Origin: JAICJC01 sp963757605
GTDB lineage: Bacteria > Actinomycetota > Thermoleophilia > Gaiellales > JAICJC01
Length of the DNA stretch: 64,000 bases
Reading direction: 5' to 3'
Assembly: GCA_963757605.1 (NCBI GenBank)
Contig: CAVWSF010000005.1
Span: 62,001-126,000, forward strand
Within the stretch, counting starts at the first letter, position 1; the number at the start of each line of letters is the position of its first letter. The notes below the pieces were generated by a model. That model was not told the origin of the DNA and searched no databases. It saw only the letters and a program-made list of their open reading frames with translations. Shown here in pieces: positions 23,289-32,047 of the stretch. A program made the translations under genes and the position numbers.

Positions 23289-24200
23289 ATGGCCGAGGTC
23301 AGCCTGGACGAGCTGCGCGCGGGTGTCGACGCACGGCTGCGGGGGCTCGGCTTCGACGGTCGCGTCTCGGCGCTGATCGGCGAGCACTACGTCGATGCGG
23401 AGCTTCGAGGCGCCGCGACGCACGGCGTCGAACGCCTGCGCTGGCTGGCGGGGCAGGGCGGCATCGACCCGGCGGCCCGCCCCACCCAGATCGAGCGCAC
23501 CGACAGCGTGTCGCGCTGGGACGCGGCCGGCGCGGTCGGCTATGCCGCGCTCGCCGACGTGCTCGCCGCCGAGGTCAGGACGCCGCCCACCGGGGCCCGG
23601 CTCGTCGTGGTCGAGCGCTGCTTTCCGACAGGCCGGCTGGGCTGGTTCGCCGAGCGCATCGCAGCCGACGGCCTCGTCTGCCTGCTCACCGCCACCTCGC
23701 CGGCCCGGATCGCGCATCCCGACGGCGGGCCTCCGATCCTGGCGACCAGTCCGCTCTGCCTCGCCGTCCCGGGCACCCCGCCCGCCGTGATCGACGTCTC
23801 GATGGGGCGGATCACCTACGGCGAGGTGCTCGCCGCAGCGGCCGCCGGCGAGCCGCTCCCGCCGGGGTCGGGTGTCCGCCCGGACGGCTCGCCCGAGGAC
23901 GACCCGGCCGAGATCGCCGCCGACCGGGCCGGGATCCGGCCGTTCGGCGGCGAGCAGGCGCACAAGGGGCTCGCGCTCGCGGCGCTGGTCGAGCTCCTCG
24001 TCGGGGCGGTGTCGGCCGGCCCGGGCTATGCCGCCGTCGCGCTGCTCGCCGCGCCGCGGTCGGACGCCGCCGGCCGGGTCCGCGGGCTGTTCGACGGCCG
24101 CCGGTTCCCCGGGGACCAGAGCAGCGCCAGGCGCGACGCCGCGCTCGCAGGCGGCTCGGTCGCGGTGCCAGACGACCTGTGGGACTGGATCAGGCGCTGA
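23289..24200 (+). CDS. Ldh2/malate-lactate-type NAD(P)-dependent dehydrogenase
   Basis: 303 residues. The family (malate, L-lactate, ureidoglycolate and sulfolactate dehydrogenases) is recognised from the N-terminal helix pair and HYVDAELRGAATHGVERL, which holds the substrate-binding Arg/His, and from GGEQAHKGLALAALVELL near residue 220, the family's (G)KG-x-L-A-L-x-VE-L. The usual nucleotide-binding middle is shortened; typical members have 330-360 residues. The substrate cannot be predicted. It sits between ftsY and smc on the opposite strand and its 3' end overlaps the smc 3' end by 11 bases, so it is an insertion into the smc-ftsY unit. Confidence 0.72.
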   Translation: MAEVSLDELRAGVDARLRGLGFDGRVSALIGEHYVDAELRGAATHGVERLRWLAGQGGIDPAARPTQIERTDSVSRWDAAGAVGYAALADVLAAEVRTPPTGARLVVVERCFPTGRLGWFAERIAADGLVCLLTATSPARIAHPDGGPPILATSPLCLAVPGTPPAVIDVSMGRITYGEVLAAAAAGEPLPPGSGVRPDGSPEDDPAEIAADRAGIRPFGGEQAHKGLALAALVELLVGAVSAGPGYAAVALLAAPRSDAAGRVRGLFDGRRFPGDQSSARRDAALAGGSVAVPDDLWDWIRR

Positions 24201-27200
24201 CGGCGCGCGGCCCGTCGGCCGGTACACGCCGGGAGAGCACGCGCGACTCGCCGTCGCCGGCCATCGTCACGCCGTAGAGCACGTCGGCGATCTCCATCGT
24301 GCGCCGCTGGTGCGTGACGACGATGAACTGGGCTCGATTCTGATAGGCCCGCAGCAGGTCGAGGAAGCGCTCGATGTTCGCGTCGTCGAGAGCCGCCTCG
24401 ACCTCGTCGAGCAGGTAGAACGGCGACGGCTTGGTGAGGAGCAGCGAGAAGAGGAACGCGATCGCCGTCAGCGCCTTCTCGCCGCCCGAGAGCAGCGAGA
24501 GCGCCTCGATCTTCTTTCCCGCCGGGCGCACCTCGAGCTCGATGCCCGGCTCCGGCCGCCCCAGCGGCGCCTCGGCCTCCTCGCCGTCGTCGGGCTCGGC
24601 CGGCGGCGCGGCCGAGACGACGTCGTCCTCGGTCAACCGCAGGCGGCCGGATCCGCCCGGGAACAGCGTCCCGATCACCTCGCCGAAGTTCTTGGCGACG
24701 GCCGTAAACGTCTCGGAGAAGCGGCGGTCGATCGTCTGGGTGAGGTCACGGATCAAGCCGCGCAGCTCGCGCAGCGAGCGCTCGAGGTCGGCGCACTGGT
24801 CGGTGAGCTCGTCCGCCCGGCCCTTGGCCTCCTCGTACTCCTCGGCCGCGAGCGGGTTCACGGCACCGAGGCTCTCGCGCCGCCGCTCGAGCCGCTCGAG
24901 CCGCGCCGCCGACGCCGCCGCCTCGTCAGGCTCGAGCGGCGCGGAGAGGTCGGGCAGATCGAGGGAGTACTCGGCCTGGAGCGCCGCCCGGCGACGCTCG
25001 ATCTCGTCGATGCGCTCGCCGCTTCGGGCCAGCGAGACCTCGATCTCGGTGAGCACGGAGGCCACCTCGCGGGCGTGGGTCTGGCCCGCCGCCTCGTCGG
25101 CCGCGCAGGCCTGGAGCTCGGACGAGAGCTCGGATGCCCGCCGCTCGATCTCGTCGATCCCCGCCCGCGCGGGGGCCCGCAGGCGCTCCGCAGCGGTCGC
25201 CGCGGCGCTCACCGTCGCGAGCGCCGCTCCGGCGGGGGCGTCCTCGGCCTCGGCGTCGGCTGCGAGCTGCAGCGCCCGCTCTGCGCCGTCGGCCGCCCGT
25301 GCGGCGGCCGCGCCCGCGCGCCCGGCATCCGCCGAGTGGCGCTCGGATCGCTCGGCCAGCGACGCCAGCCGGGCGGCTCGCGTGCTGGCCTCGTCGGCCA
25401 GCTCGCGCCGGCGGGCCTCGAGCCCGGCGTGCCGCTCGTCGGCCGCCTCGACCTCGCCGCGGCGCCGTGCGACGACCTCCTCCAGGCTCGCCACCGCCGC
25501 GCCCAGATCGGCACCGCGGCGCTCCTCGACCTCGAGATCATGGGCCGCCATGTCGGCCGCCGCATCGCCCCGCGCCAGCTCGTCGGCCAAGGCGTCGCGC
25601 CGGCCGGCGGTCTCGCGTGCCGCCGCCTGGGCTCCCGCCAGGGCCGTCTGCGCCGCCGCCAGCTCGGCCCTTGCCGCGGCCTCGGCCGCAGCCGTCTCGG
25701 CCGCCGCCGCAATGGCGGCGTTCGCCCGGCCCTCGGCATCGCGGGCGGCCGTCTCGTCGGCGTCGAGCGCCGCCGCGAGCCGGTCGCGCTCGGCCCGGGC
25801 CGCCATCCAGGCCGCCTCGCCGGCGTCGGCCGACCGCCACAGCTCGCCCCGGTCCGCATCGAGCCCCGCGCCATCGCGGGTGACCGCCACGCCCTGCTCG
25901 ACCGCCGCGAGGTCGTCGACCAGCCAGACGCCGTCGATGAGCCGGGCCGCGGCCGGGTCGCGCACGTCGGCCACCTCGCGCAGCGGCCGCGCGCCCGGCG
26001 ACGGAGGGAGCGTCGGCTCCAGCGGCCGTGCCTCGCGCAGCACGACGGCGACCTCGCCGTCGCCCTCCGCCGCCCCCAGAAGCTCCAGAGCGTGCTCGAT
26101 CCGCTCGGCCACGACCGCGCCGGCCCGCCAGCCGAGCGCCGCCGCGACCGCGCGCTCGTATCCGGGGTGGGCCTCGATGCCCGACAGGACGAGCTCGGCG
26201 CCCGCCGCCTTCAAGGCGCGGGCGGCCGGTGAGAGCCCCTCGCCGCGCTCGATGGCCGCGTCGAGTGCCTCGACCCGGGTGCGGTGGACGTCGAGCCGGC
26301 TGCGCGCGTCGGCCGCCGCCGCGCGGGCGTCGCGCTCGGCCACCGCCGCCGTGTCGGCCCCGGCCCGCGCCGCTGCCGCCGTGCGCTCGCAGGCCGTCAC
26401 CGCCTCGCCCGAGCCCGCCACGGCCTCAGCGGCCGTACGGGCCGCCGCCTCGGCCTCGGCGAGGCCCCGGCGGCGCTCGTCGCAGGCCGCCCGCAGCTCG
26501 CCGGAGCGGGCTCGCAGCTCGTCGGCCCGGCGGGCCGACGCGTCGGCCTCGCGGCCGGCGGTGGCCGCCTGGCCCTGGACATCGGCCAGGCTCCGGCGGG
26601 CCTCCATCATCGCCCCCAGCGCGGCCTCCGCCGCCGCTGCGGCCTCGGCAGCGGCGCCCGTGTCGGCCGCCGCCAGCTCCTCGGCCTCGCGCCCGGCGGC
26701 CGCGGCGGCCTCGGTCGCCCGGTCGCGCTCCTCCCCGAAGCGCTCGGCGTCGTCGCGCAGCCGCGTTGCAGCGGCCCGGCGGCGGGCGGCGGCCCGGGCG
26801 AGCGCGCCGCGGGCGCGATCCAGCCCCACGACCGCCAGGCCCAGACGCTCGCGGGCCGTCTCGAAGGCGTAGAAGGCATGGCCGGCGCGCTCCTGGGCCG
26901 TCGCGAGGCCCGTCAGCTCGGCCTCCGCCGTTGCCCGCCGCGCCGCCAGCTCGGCCAGGCGCGCCTCGGCGCGGGTGCGGTCGGCGGTCGCGGCATCGAG
27001 CCGGCCGCGCGCCGCGGCGACCCGCCCGCCCTCGGCGAGCGCGTCGGACGTGAGCAGCGCCACCCGGCCGGCGGCGATCTCGGCCCCCAGCTTGGCGGCC
27101 CGCTCGGCGGCTGTGGCCTGGAGCGCCAGCGGGCGCAACCGGCCCTTCACCTCGCGCTCGAGGTCGCGGGCCCGCTCGAGCTCCGACGAGACGCGGGCCA

Positions 27201-27741
27201 GCTTCGACTCGGCCCGGATCCGGCGGCGCTGGTACTTGCCAAGCCCCGCCGCCTCCTCGACGAACCGGCGCCGCTCGTGGGGCTTCGACAGCAGGATCTC
27301 CTCGACCTTGCCCTGGCCGATCACCGAGTGCATCTCGCGGCCGAGTCCGGTGTCCGACAGGAGCTCGAGGACGTCCAGGCGGCGCACGCGGGCCCGGTTC
27401 ACCAGGTACTCGCTCTCGCCACCGCGGTCGAGCCGGCGCATGACCGACACCTCGCTGAACTCGAGCGGCAGCGTCCCGCACTCGTTGTCGAGGACGAGCT
27501 CGACCTCGCACACGCCCGCCGGCGGGCGCGAGTCCGACCCGGCGAAGAGCACGTCCTGGCCGGTGGGCGCGCGGAGCTGGACGGGCGAGGAGACCGCCAT
27601 CGCCCACTGGAGGGCGTCGGCGATGTTGGACTTGCCGGAGCCGTTGGGCCCCACCACGACGGCGATCCCGTGGTCGAACACGAGCTCGACGCTCCCGGGA
27701 AACGACTTGAAGCCCCGCATCCGCAGCGCCTTCAGGTACAT
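24190..27741 (-). CDS. smc: Chromosome segregation protein SMC
   Basis: 1183 residues, full length. N-terminal ATPase head with GPNGSGKSNIADALQWAM (Walker A), two very Ala/Arg/Glu-rich coiled coils, a hinge around residues 500-620 (SGIEAHPGYERAVAAALGW, VDDLAAVEQGV), and C-terminal head with SLLSGGEKALTAIAF (ABC signature) and FYLLDEVEAALDD (Walker B). Works with ScpA and ScpB, encoded at 62383-63717. Coiled-coil composition is extremely alanine-rich, which creates long open frames on other strands. Convergent with the dehydrogenase gene. Confidence 0.97.
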   Translation of the reverse strand: MYLKALRMRGFKSFPGSVELVFDHGIAVVVGPNGSGKSNIADALQWAMAVSSPVQLRAPTGQDVLFAGSDSRPPAGVCEVELVLDNECGTLPLEFSEVSVMRRLDRGGESEYLVNRARVRRLDVLELLSDTGLGREMHSVIGQGKVEEILLSKPHERRRFVEEAAGLGKYQRRRIRAESKLARVSSELERARDLEREVKGRLRPLALQATAAERAAKLGAEIAAGRVALLTSDALAEGGRVAAARGRLDAATADRTRAEARLAELAARRATAEAELTGLATAQERAGHAFYAFETARERLGLAVVGLDRARGALARAAARRRAAATRLRDDAERFGEERDRATEAAAAAGREAEELAAADTGAAAEAAAAAEAALGAMMEARRSLADVQGQAATAGREADASARRADELRARSGELRAACDERRRGLAEAEAAARTAAEAVAGSGEAVTACERTAAAARAGADTAAVAERDARAAAADARSRLDVHRTRVEALDAAIERGEGLSPAARALKAAGAELVLSGIEAHPGYERAVAAALGWRAGAVVAERIEHALELLGAAEGDGEVAVVLREARPLEPTLPPSPGARPLREVADVRDPAAARLIDGVWLVDDLAAVEQGVAVTRDGAGLDADRGELWRSADAGEAAWMAARAERDRLAAALDADETAARDAEGRANAAIAAAAETAAAEAAARAELAAAQTALAGAQAAARETAGRRDALADELARGDAAADMAAHDLEVEERRGADLGAAVASLEEVVARRRGEVEAADERHAGLEARRRELADEASTRAARLASLAERSERHSADAGRAGAAAARAADGAERALQLAADAEAEDAPAGAALATVSAAATAAERLRAPARAGIDEIERRASELSSELQACAADEAAGQTHAREVASVLTEIEVSLARSGERIDEIERRRAALQAEYSLDLPDLSAPLEPDEAAASAARLERLERRRESLGAVNPLAAEEYEEAKGRADELTDQCADLERSLRELRGLIRDLTQTIDRRFSETFTAVAKNFGEVIGTLFPGGSGRLRLTEDDVVSAAPPAEPDDGEEAEAPLGRPEPGIELEVRPAGKKIEALSLLSGGEKALTAIAFLFSLLLTKPSPFYLLDEVEAALDDANIERFLDLLRAYQNRAQFIVVTHQRRTMEIADVLYGVTMAGDGESRVLSRRVPADGPRAVSA

Positions 27742-27770
27742 CGGCCTCGCCTTCGTCGAACTCGTATGGG

Positions 27771-28514
27771 TTACGACTTCCGGAGCGCCTCGAGCGCCTG
27801 CCGGGCCGCGCGCTGCTCCGACGCCTTCTTGCTCGAGCCGGAGCCGCGTCCGAGCTCGTTCCCTCCCACCACCGCCACGGACGTGTACGAGCGCTGGTGC
27901 GGCGGGCCCGAGGTCTCGACAACGACGTACGTTACCGACCGGTCCAGACGTGCGAGCTCCTCCTGAAGCACCGTCTTGTAGTCGACGTGCTCCACCAGGG
28001 CGTACTCAACGCGCCCGCTGAACGCCTCGACGACCGCCTCGGCCACCGGCTCGAACCCGTGCTCGAGGAAGCAGGCGCCGATGGCCGCCTCGACGAGGGC
28101 CGCCTGGACGGCGTGGGACTCGAGGACCGTCGCCGCGTCGGCCGCGCCCAGCGCGGCGGCCCGGGCAGCGAGGTCGTCCGCCAGGCCCAGGTCGGCCGCA
28201 ACCGCGGCGCAGCTCTCGCGTGAGACGACATGGGCCCGGGCCCGAGACAGCACGCCCTCGGCCGCGTCGGGCAGCCGCCGGTAGAGGTGGTGGGCGATCG
28301 CGAGCCCGAGGACGCCGTCGCCCAGGAACTCCAGCCGCTCGTACGAGAGCGACCGGTCGGCCAGCCACGACGAGTGCGTGAACACGGCCTCCCGGACGTC
28401 GTCCGGAAGGCCGTCGATCAGCGCTCGGAGCCGGCCGGTCGCCGGCCCGGGCCCGTCAGCTGTGCGAGACGACGTAATCGACCGCCTGCCCGACGGTCGA
28501 GATCTGCTGTGCAT
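27771..28514 (-). CDS. rnc: Ribonuclease III
   Basis: 247 residues. Cleaves double-stranded RNA in rRNA and mRNA maturation. Signature YERLEFLGDGVLGLAIAHHL carries the first acidic residues; the second catalytic helix reads AALVEAAIGACFLEHG, keeping the essential Glu but with Ala where most family members have Asp (ADxxEA). A dsRNA-binding domain follows (DYKTVLQEELARL ... GSSKKASEQRAARQALEAL). The only standard start giving an intact N-terminus is the ATG at 28514, inside acpP (59-base overlap); the first 18 residues are then unconserved. Confidence 0.92.
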   Translation of the reverse strand: MHSRSRPSGRRSITSSRTADGPGPATGRLRALIDGLPDDVREAVFTHSSWLADRSLSYERLEFLGDGVLGLAIAHHLYRRLPDAAEGVLSRARAHVVSRESCAAVAADLGLADDLAARAAALGAADAATVLESHAVQAALVEAAIGACFLEHGFEPVAEAVVEAFSGRVEYALVEHVDYKTVLQEELARLDRSVTYVVVETSGPPHQRSYTSVAVVGGNELGRGSGSSKKASEQRAARQALEALRKS

Positions 28515-28695
28515 CCTCGTCGGAGATCTTGAGACCGAACTGGTCCTCGAGCTCCATGATCAACTCGACGAGATCGAGCGAATCCGCATCGAGGTCGCCC
28601 TGGAACGACGCGTCCTCGGTCACCTGCTCCTCGTCCACGCCGAGCTGCTCCACCAGGATGCCGCGGACGCGCTCGAGTGCCTCCTCACGATTCAT
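28456..28695 (-). CDS. acpP: Acyl carrier protein
   Basis: 79 residues, strongly acidic. The phosphopantetheine attachment Ser is in LDADSLDLVELIMELEDQFG. Carries growing acyl chains in fatty acid synthesis. ATG overlaps the plsX stop (ATGA). Placed between plsX and rnc as in Bacillus and many Actinobacteria; CoaD, which makes the coenzyme A precursor of its prosthetic group, is encoded 2.3 kb upstream. Confidence 0.97.
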   Translation of the reverse strand: MNREEALERVRGILVEQLGVDEEQVTEDASFQGDLDADSLDLVELIMELEDQFGLKISDEDAQQISTVGQAVDYVVSHS

Positions 28696-29765
28696 GCGCT
28701 TCGATCTCCAGTCTCAGGGGATGCGACGCCGGGGACTGTATTGACCTCGGCTGCCACCTGCAAGTCGGACCCCGGGGTTGCGGCCGACGCCTGGCGCCCC
28801 AGCCGGCCGACCACATCGGCCTCGAGGCCGCGCGCGGCGTACCTGATCGCGTTCGCGATCCCCCGCCGGCCGGCGTTCCCGTGGGCGATCACCGCGAGCC
28901 CCCGCACCCCCAGAAGGTAGGCGCCTCCATAGACCTCGGGGTCGGTCCGCTCGCGCAGCCCGACGAGCGCGGGCTTGAGGAGCAGGCCCCCGATCTTGGC
29001 CCGCAGGCTCGACCCGGCCGCGCGCCGGACCTCTGCGAACATCGATGCGGCGGCGCCTTCGAGGCCCTTCAGAAGGACGTTGCCGGCGAACCCGTCGGCC
29101 ACCACGACCTGGAATTCGCCCGTGAGCACGTCGCGCCCCTCGCAGTTGCCGGCGAAGATCAGGCCGGGCGCCGCGGAGAGGAGCGCGTGCGCCTCGATCG
29201 TGCGCTGGTTGCCCTTGGACGCCTCCTCGCCGATCGAGAGCAGGCCCACCCTGGGCTCCTCCACGCCGAGCACGTCGCTTGCGAACTCCGCGCCCATCGC
29301 CCCGAACTGGGCCAGGTGCTCCGGGCGAGCGTCCGGGTTCGCGCCCGCGTCGATCAGGACGCACGGCGCCCCCTGCGCGGGGAGCGGCACCGCGATCCCG
29401 GGCCTGTGGATGCCCTGGATGCGGCCGATGTGGACGAGGCACGCGGCCAGCATCGCCCCGGTCGGGCCGGCCGAGACGACCGCGCCGGCCGCCCCCTCGC
29501 GCACCAGCCGGCACGCGCGCACCATCGACGAGTCGGGGCGCGAGCGCACGGCTGCGGCCGGCTCGTCGGACGAGCCGATCACGTCGCCCGCGGCAACGAT
29601 CTCGACGTGGGGCGAGGCTGCATGCCCGGCGAGCTCGGCCTCGAGCGCCTCGGGCCGGCCGACGAGCAGCACTCGGACGCCCTCGCCTGCCGCCTCGAGA
29701 GCTCCGGCGACCACCTCGGACGGGGCGCGATCGCCGCCCATTGCGTCGACGGCCACCGTCTGCAC
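28692..29765 (-). CDS. plsX: Phosphate acyltransferase PlsX
   Basis: 357 residues. Converts acyl-ACP to acyl-phosphate, the donor for glycerol-3-phosphate acylation. Starts TVAVDAMGGDRAPSEVVAGA; further family segments are SAGPTGAMLAACL, LIDAGANPDARPEHL, GLLSIGEEASKGN, GNCEGRDVLTGEFQVVVADGF and VYGGAYLLGVRG. Stop overlaps acpP. The fatty acid kinase fusion (34185-36011) in the same cluster can also supply acyl-phosphate. Confidence 0.95.
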   Translation of the reverse strand: MQTVAVDAMGGDRAPSEVVAGALEAAGEGVRVLLVGRPEALEAELAGHAASPHVEIVAAGDVIGSSDEPAAAVRSRPDSSMVRACRLVREGAAGAVVSAGPTGAMLAACLVHIGRIQGIHRPGIAVPLPAQGAPCVLIDAGANPDARPEHLAQFGAMGAEFASDVLGVEEPRVGLLSIGEEASKGNQRTIEAHALLSAAPGLIFAGNCEGRDVLTGEFQVVVADGFAGNVLLKGLEGAAASMFAEVRRAAGSSLRAKIGGLLLKPALVGLRERTDPEVYGGAYLLGVRGLAVIAHGNAGRRGIANAIRYAARGLEADVVGRLGRQASAATPGSDLQVAAEVNTVPGVASPETGDRSA

Positions 29766-29774
29766 AGACCTACC

Positions 29775-29963
29775 CTACGGGGCTTCCTCGCGGAGCGGCT
29801 CGACCTCGCGGCCTCGGTAGTGGCCGCACTCCCGGCAGGCGTGATGGGGGCGCACCGGCCGGTGGCACTGCGGGCACACGGTGAGGCTCGGCGCCGAGAT
29901 CGAATGCGTCGCCCGGCGCTTGTCGCGCCGCGCCTTCGAAGTCTTCTTCTTGGGGACTGCCAT
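29775..29963 (-). CDS. rpmF: 50S ribosomal protein L32
   Basis: 62 residues: MAVPKKKTSKARRDKRRATH is the standard N-terminus, followed by two CXXC pairs (CPQCHRP, CRECG), so this is the zinc-binding form. A 9-base gap precedes plsX. The pairing with the DUF177 gene upstream is conserved across bacteria. Confidence 0.96.
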   Translation of the reverse strand: MAVPKKKTSKARRDKRRATHSISAPSLTVCPQCHRPVRPHHACRECGHYRGREVEPLREEAP

Positions 29964-29974
29964 GGCCTCGGGGA

Positions 29975-30478
29975 CTATACCGCCGGCCCTCGCCAGCTCC
30001 GCAGCTTCTCCCAGCGCGGGTCGGCCTCCTCCTCGCCGCACTGGTGCTCGACCCCCTCCTCGAGGCGAACGCCGCAGCGCGGGCACAGGCCGACGCAGTC
30101 CGGCCGGCACAGGACCTTCGGCGGCAGGGCGAAGACGAGGGCGTCGCGAGCCCAGGCCTCGGCGTCGAGCTCGTCGCCGTCCACGTAGTCCGAGCGCAGC
30201 TCGTCACCGCCCGCCGGCTCGTGGTACTCCGTCGCCTTCACGGCCACGTGCACGGCCGCGTCCTCGAGGCAGCGGAAGCACGGGCCGCGCACATCGGCCT
30301 CGAACCGGAGCTTCAGGTAGACGCCGCCTGGCGTGCCCTGGAGATCGAGCGTCGCGTGCGGGGCGGGCGGGTCGACGACGTAGGCCTGGCCGCCCATCTC
30401 GAGCGGCGGCTGGGGCAGGTCGAGGCGGACCCGGCGGACCTCCCCGGGGCGCAGATCGAGCGCACGCAGGTCGACCAT
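29975..30478 (-). CDS. yceD: YceD/DUF177 family protein
   Basis: 167 residues. Recognised from GPCFRCLEDAAVHVAVKATEYH, the central acidic YVDGDELDAEAWARDALVFALPPKVLCRPDC and the terminal CxxCG pairs (CVGLCPRCGVRLEEG). YceD proteins are linked to 23S rRNA accumulation in plants and E. coli, and are nearly always encoded immediately before rpmF, as here. Four Cys at the centre and end could bind zinc. Confidence 0.9.
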   Translation of the reverse strand: MVDLRALDLRPGEVRRVRLDLPQPPLEMGGQAYVVDPPAPHATLDLQGTPGGVYLKLRFEADVRGPCFRCLEDAAVHVAVKATEYHEPAGGDELRSDYVDGDELDAEAWARDALVFALPPKVLCRPDCVGLCPRCGVRLEEGVEHQCGEEEADPRWEKLRSWRGPAV

Positions 30479-30493
30479 CGGCGCGGCCCCGCG

Positions 30494-30994
30494 CTACTGG
30501 AGCTGGGGCTCTTCGTGATCGACGGTCGCGCCGGCCTCGCGGTCGTCGGACTTGGACGCGAGCTGCGCGCGGCCCCGCTCGAGCGCGTCCATGATCTTGC
30601 CCAGGTTGTGGTGCAGGTTCTCGAGGATGCCGTCGGCGTAGTCCTCGGCTCCGTGCCGGATCGAGCGGTCCTGACGGCGCGCCTCGGCGAGCACCTCCTC
30701 GGCCTGGCGCTCGGCCAGCTTCACGACCTCCTGCTGCGACGCCTCGCGGGCGGCCTGCTCGCGCGCCTCGGCGATCAGCCGCTCGGCCTCCCGCTTGGCC
30801 TCGGCCAGCATCTCCTGGCGCTCCTTCACGATCCAGCGGGCCTGCTTGATCTCCTCCGGGATCGTGGAGCGCATCTGGTCGATGATCTCCCAGATCTCCT
30901 CGCGGTCCACGCGGACCTGATCCTGGGACAGGGGCACGCCCTTGGCGTTCTGCACCAGCTCGTCCAGCTTGTCGATCAGCACGAGGACATCCAC
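30494..30994 (-). CDS. Coiled-coil protein, DivIVA/cell-division-initiation-like
   Basis: 166 residues. N-terminus MDVLVLIDKLDELVQNAKGVPL, then a long Glu/Arg/Ala/Lys-rich coiled coil from about residue 48 to 105 (KERQEMLAEAKREAERLIAEAREQ) and a second helix (ADGILENLHHNLGKIMDALERGR). No membrane segment. Such proteins between coaD and yceD in Actinobacteria are usually annotated as DivIVA-like or ATP-synthase-B-like. The exact role is unknown; scaffolding at the membrane is a reasonable guess. Confidence 0.7.
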   Translation of the reverse strand: MDVLVLIDKLDELVQNAKGVPLSQDQVRVDREEIWEIIDQMRSTIPEEIKQARWIVKERQEMLAEAKREAERLIAEAREQAAREASQQEVVKLAERQAEEVLAEARRQDRSIRHGAEDYADGILENLHHNLGKIMDALERGRAQLASKSDDREAGATVDHEEPQLQ

Positions 30995-31014
30995 GTCCTA
31001 CTCCCTCCGTCTCG

Positions 31015-31512
31015 CTAAAGCTCGCCCGCCGCGTGAAGCTCCGTAAGCCGGCGTGCGACAGGCTCGGGCACGTACTGCGCGACCGAGCCGCCGAACGCCG
31101 CGATCTCGCGGACGCCACGGGACGAGAGGAAACTGTACTCCGGCGAGGCCATCAGATACATGGTCTCGATCTCGGGGGCCATCCCCCGGTTCAGGTTGTT
31201 CATCTGAAATTCCCATTCGAAGTCCGACACCGCGCGCAGTCCCTTCACGATCGACCTGGCGCCGCGCTCGCGCGCGAACTCGACGACGAGCGTCGCGAAT
31301 CCTTCCACGGACACGTTCGGCGTGCCCCCCAGGGATTCCTCGATGAAGGCGATGCGGTCGTCGAGGGTGAACATGGTGCGCTTGTGCTGAGGAGCACGAA
31401 CCACCGCCACGATCACCCGGTCGAAGATCGCCGCCGCCCGGCGGATGATGTCGAGATGCCCCGACGTCACCGGGTCGTAGGTTCCGGGGCAGACCGCGAC
31501 GGTCTCAGCCAC
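31015..31512 (-). CDS. coaD: Phosphopantetheine adenylyltransferase
   Basis: 165 residues. Makes dephospho-CoA from ATP and 4'-phosphopantetheine. The nucleotidyltransferase motif PGTYDPVTSGHLDIIRRA is near the start; ARGARSIVKGLRAVSDFEWEFQMNNLNR and LSSRGVREIAAFGG complete the active site. GTG start at 31512 gives VAETVAVCPGTYDP and overlaps the rsmD stop by a few bases. Its pairing with rsmD is the usual one. Confidence 0.96.
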   Translation of the reverse strand: MAETVAVCPGTYDPVTSGHLDIIRRAAAIFDRVIVAVVRAPQHKRTMFTLDDRIAFIEESLGGTPNVSVEGFATLVVEFARERGARSIVKGLRAVSDFEWEFQMNNLNRGMAPEIETMYLMASPEYSFLSSRGVREIAAFGGSVAQYVPEPVARRLTELHAAGEL

Positions 31513-32047
31513 GCAGCCACACCGTGATCGCGGTGCCGCCGTAGGCGCGCTCGGCGATGACCTCGAGGCCGGGCTCGGGCACCGCCTGGGACGCCGGCCG
31601 CTCGAGCACGGCCCGGCCGCCCGGCGCAAGCAGCGCCGGAAGATCGGCTTCGAGGTGTGCGGACAGAACGGGGAGCATCGCGTAGGGCGGGTCGAGCAGC
31701 ACCAGGTCGTAGGTCACGCCGGCGGCCCGATCCGCCGCGAAGCGACGCCGGGCGTCCTGCCGGCGGACCGTGCATTGGTCAGCGTACCGGAGCCGGCGCG
31801 CGTTCTCGCGCACCGCCGCCAGGGCGGCGCCGTCGACGTCGCAGAACGCCGCCGTCGCCGCACCGCGCGACAGCGCCTCGAACCCGAGCGCGCCCGAGCC
31901 GGCGAACGGGTCGAGCACGGCCGCGCCCGCAACGTCGGCCAGGATCGCGAAGAGCGACTCCCGGACGCGGTCCGAGGTCGGCCGCGCCGAGCGGCCCGCG
32001 GGCGCGGCCAGGCGGGTGCCCTTGCGCTCGCCGGCCACGATCCGCAT
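31505..32047 (-). CDS. rsmD: 16S rRNA (guanine966-N2)-methyltransferase RsmD
   Basis: 180 residues. SAM-dependent Rossmann fold: MRIVAGERKGTRLAAP start, DPFAGSGALGFEALSRGA (SAM binding) and LVLLDPPYA (catalytic). The ATG overlaps the recG stop (TAATG). The recG-rsmD-coaD order is conserved in Gram-positives. Confidence 0.95.
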   Translation of the reverse strand: MRIVAGERKGTRLAAPAGRSARPTSDRVRESLFAILADVAGAAVLDPFAGSGALGFEALSRGAATAAFCDVDGAALAAVRENARRLRYADQCTVRRQDARRRFAADRAAGVTYDLVLLDPPYAMLPVLSAHLEADLPALLAPGGRAVLERPASQAVPEPGLEVIAERAYGGTAITVWLRG

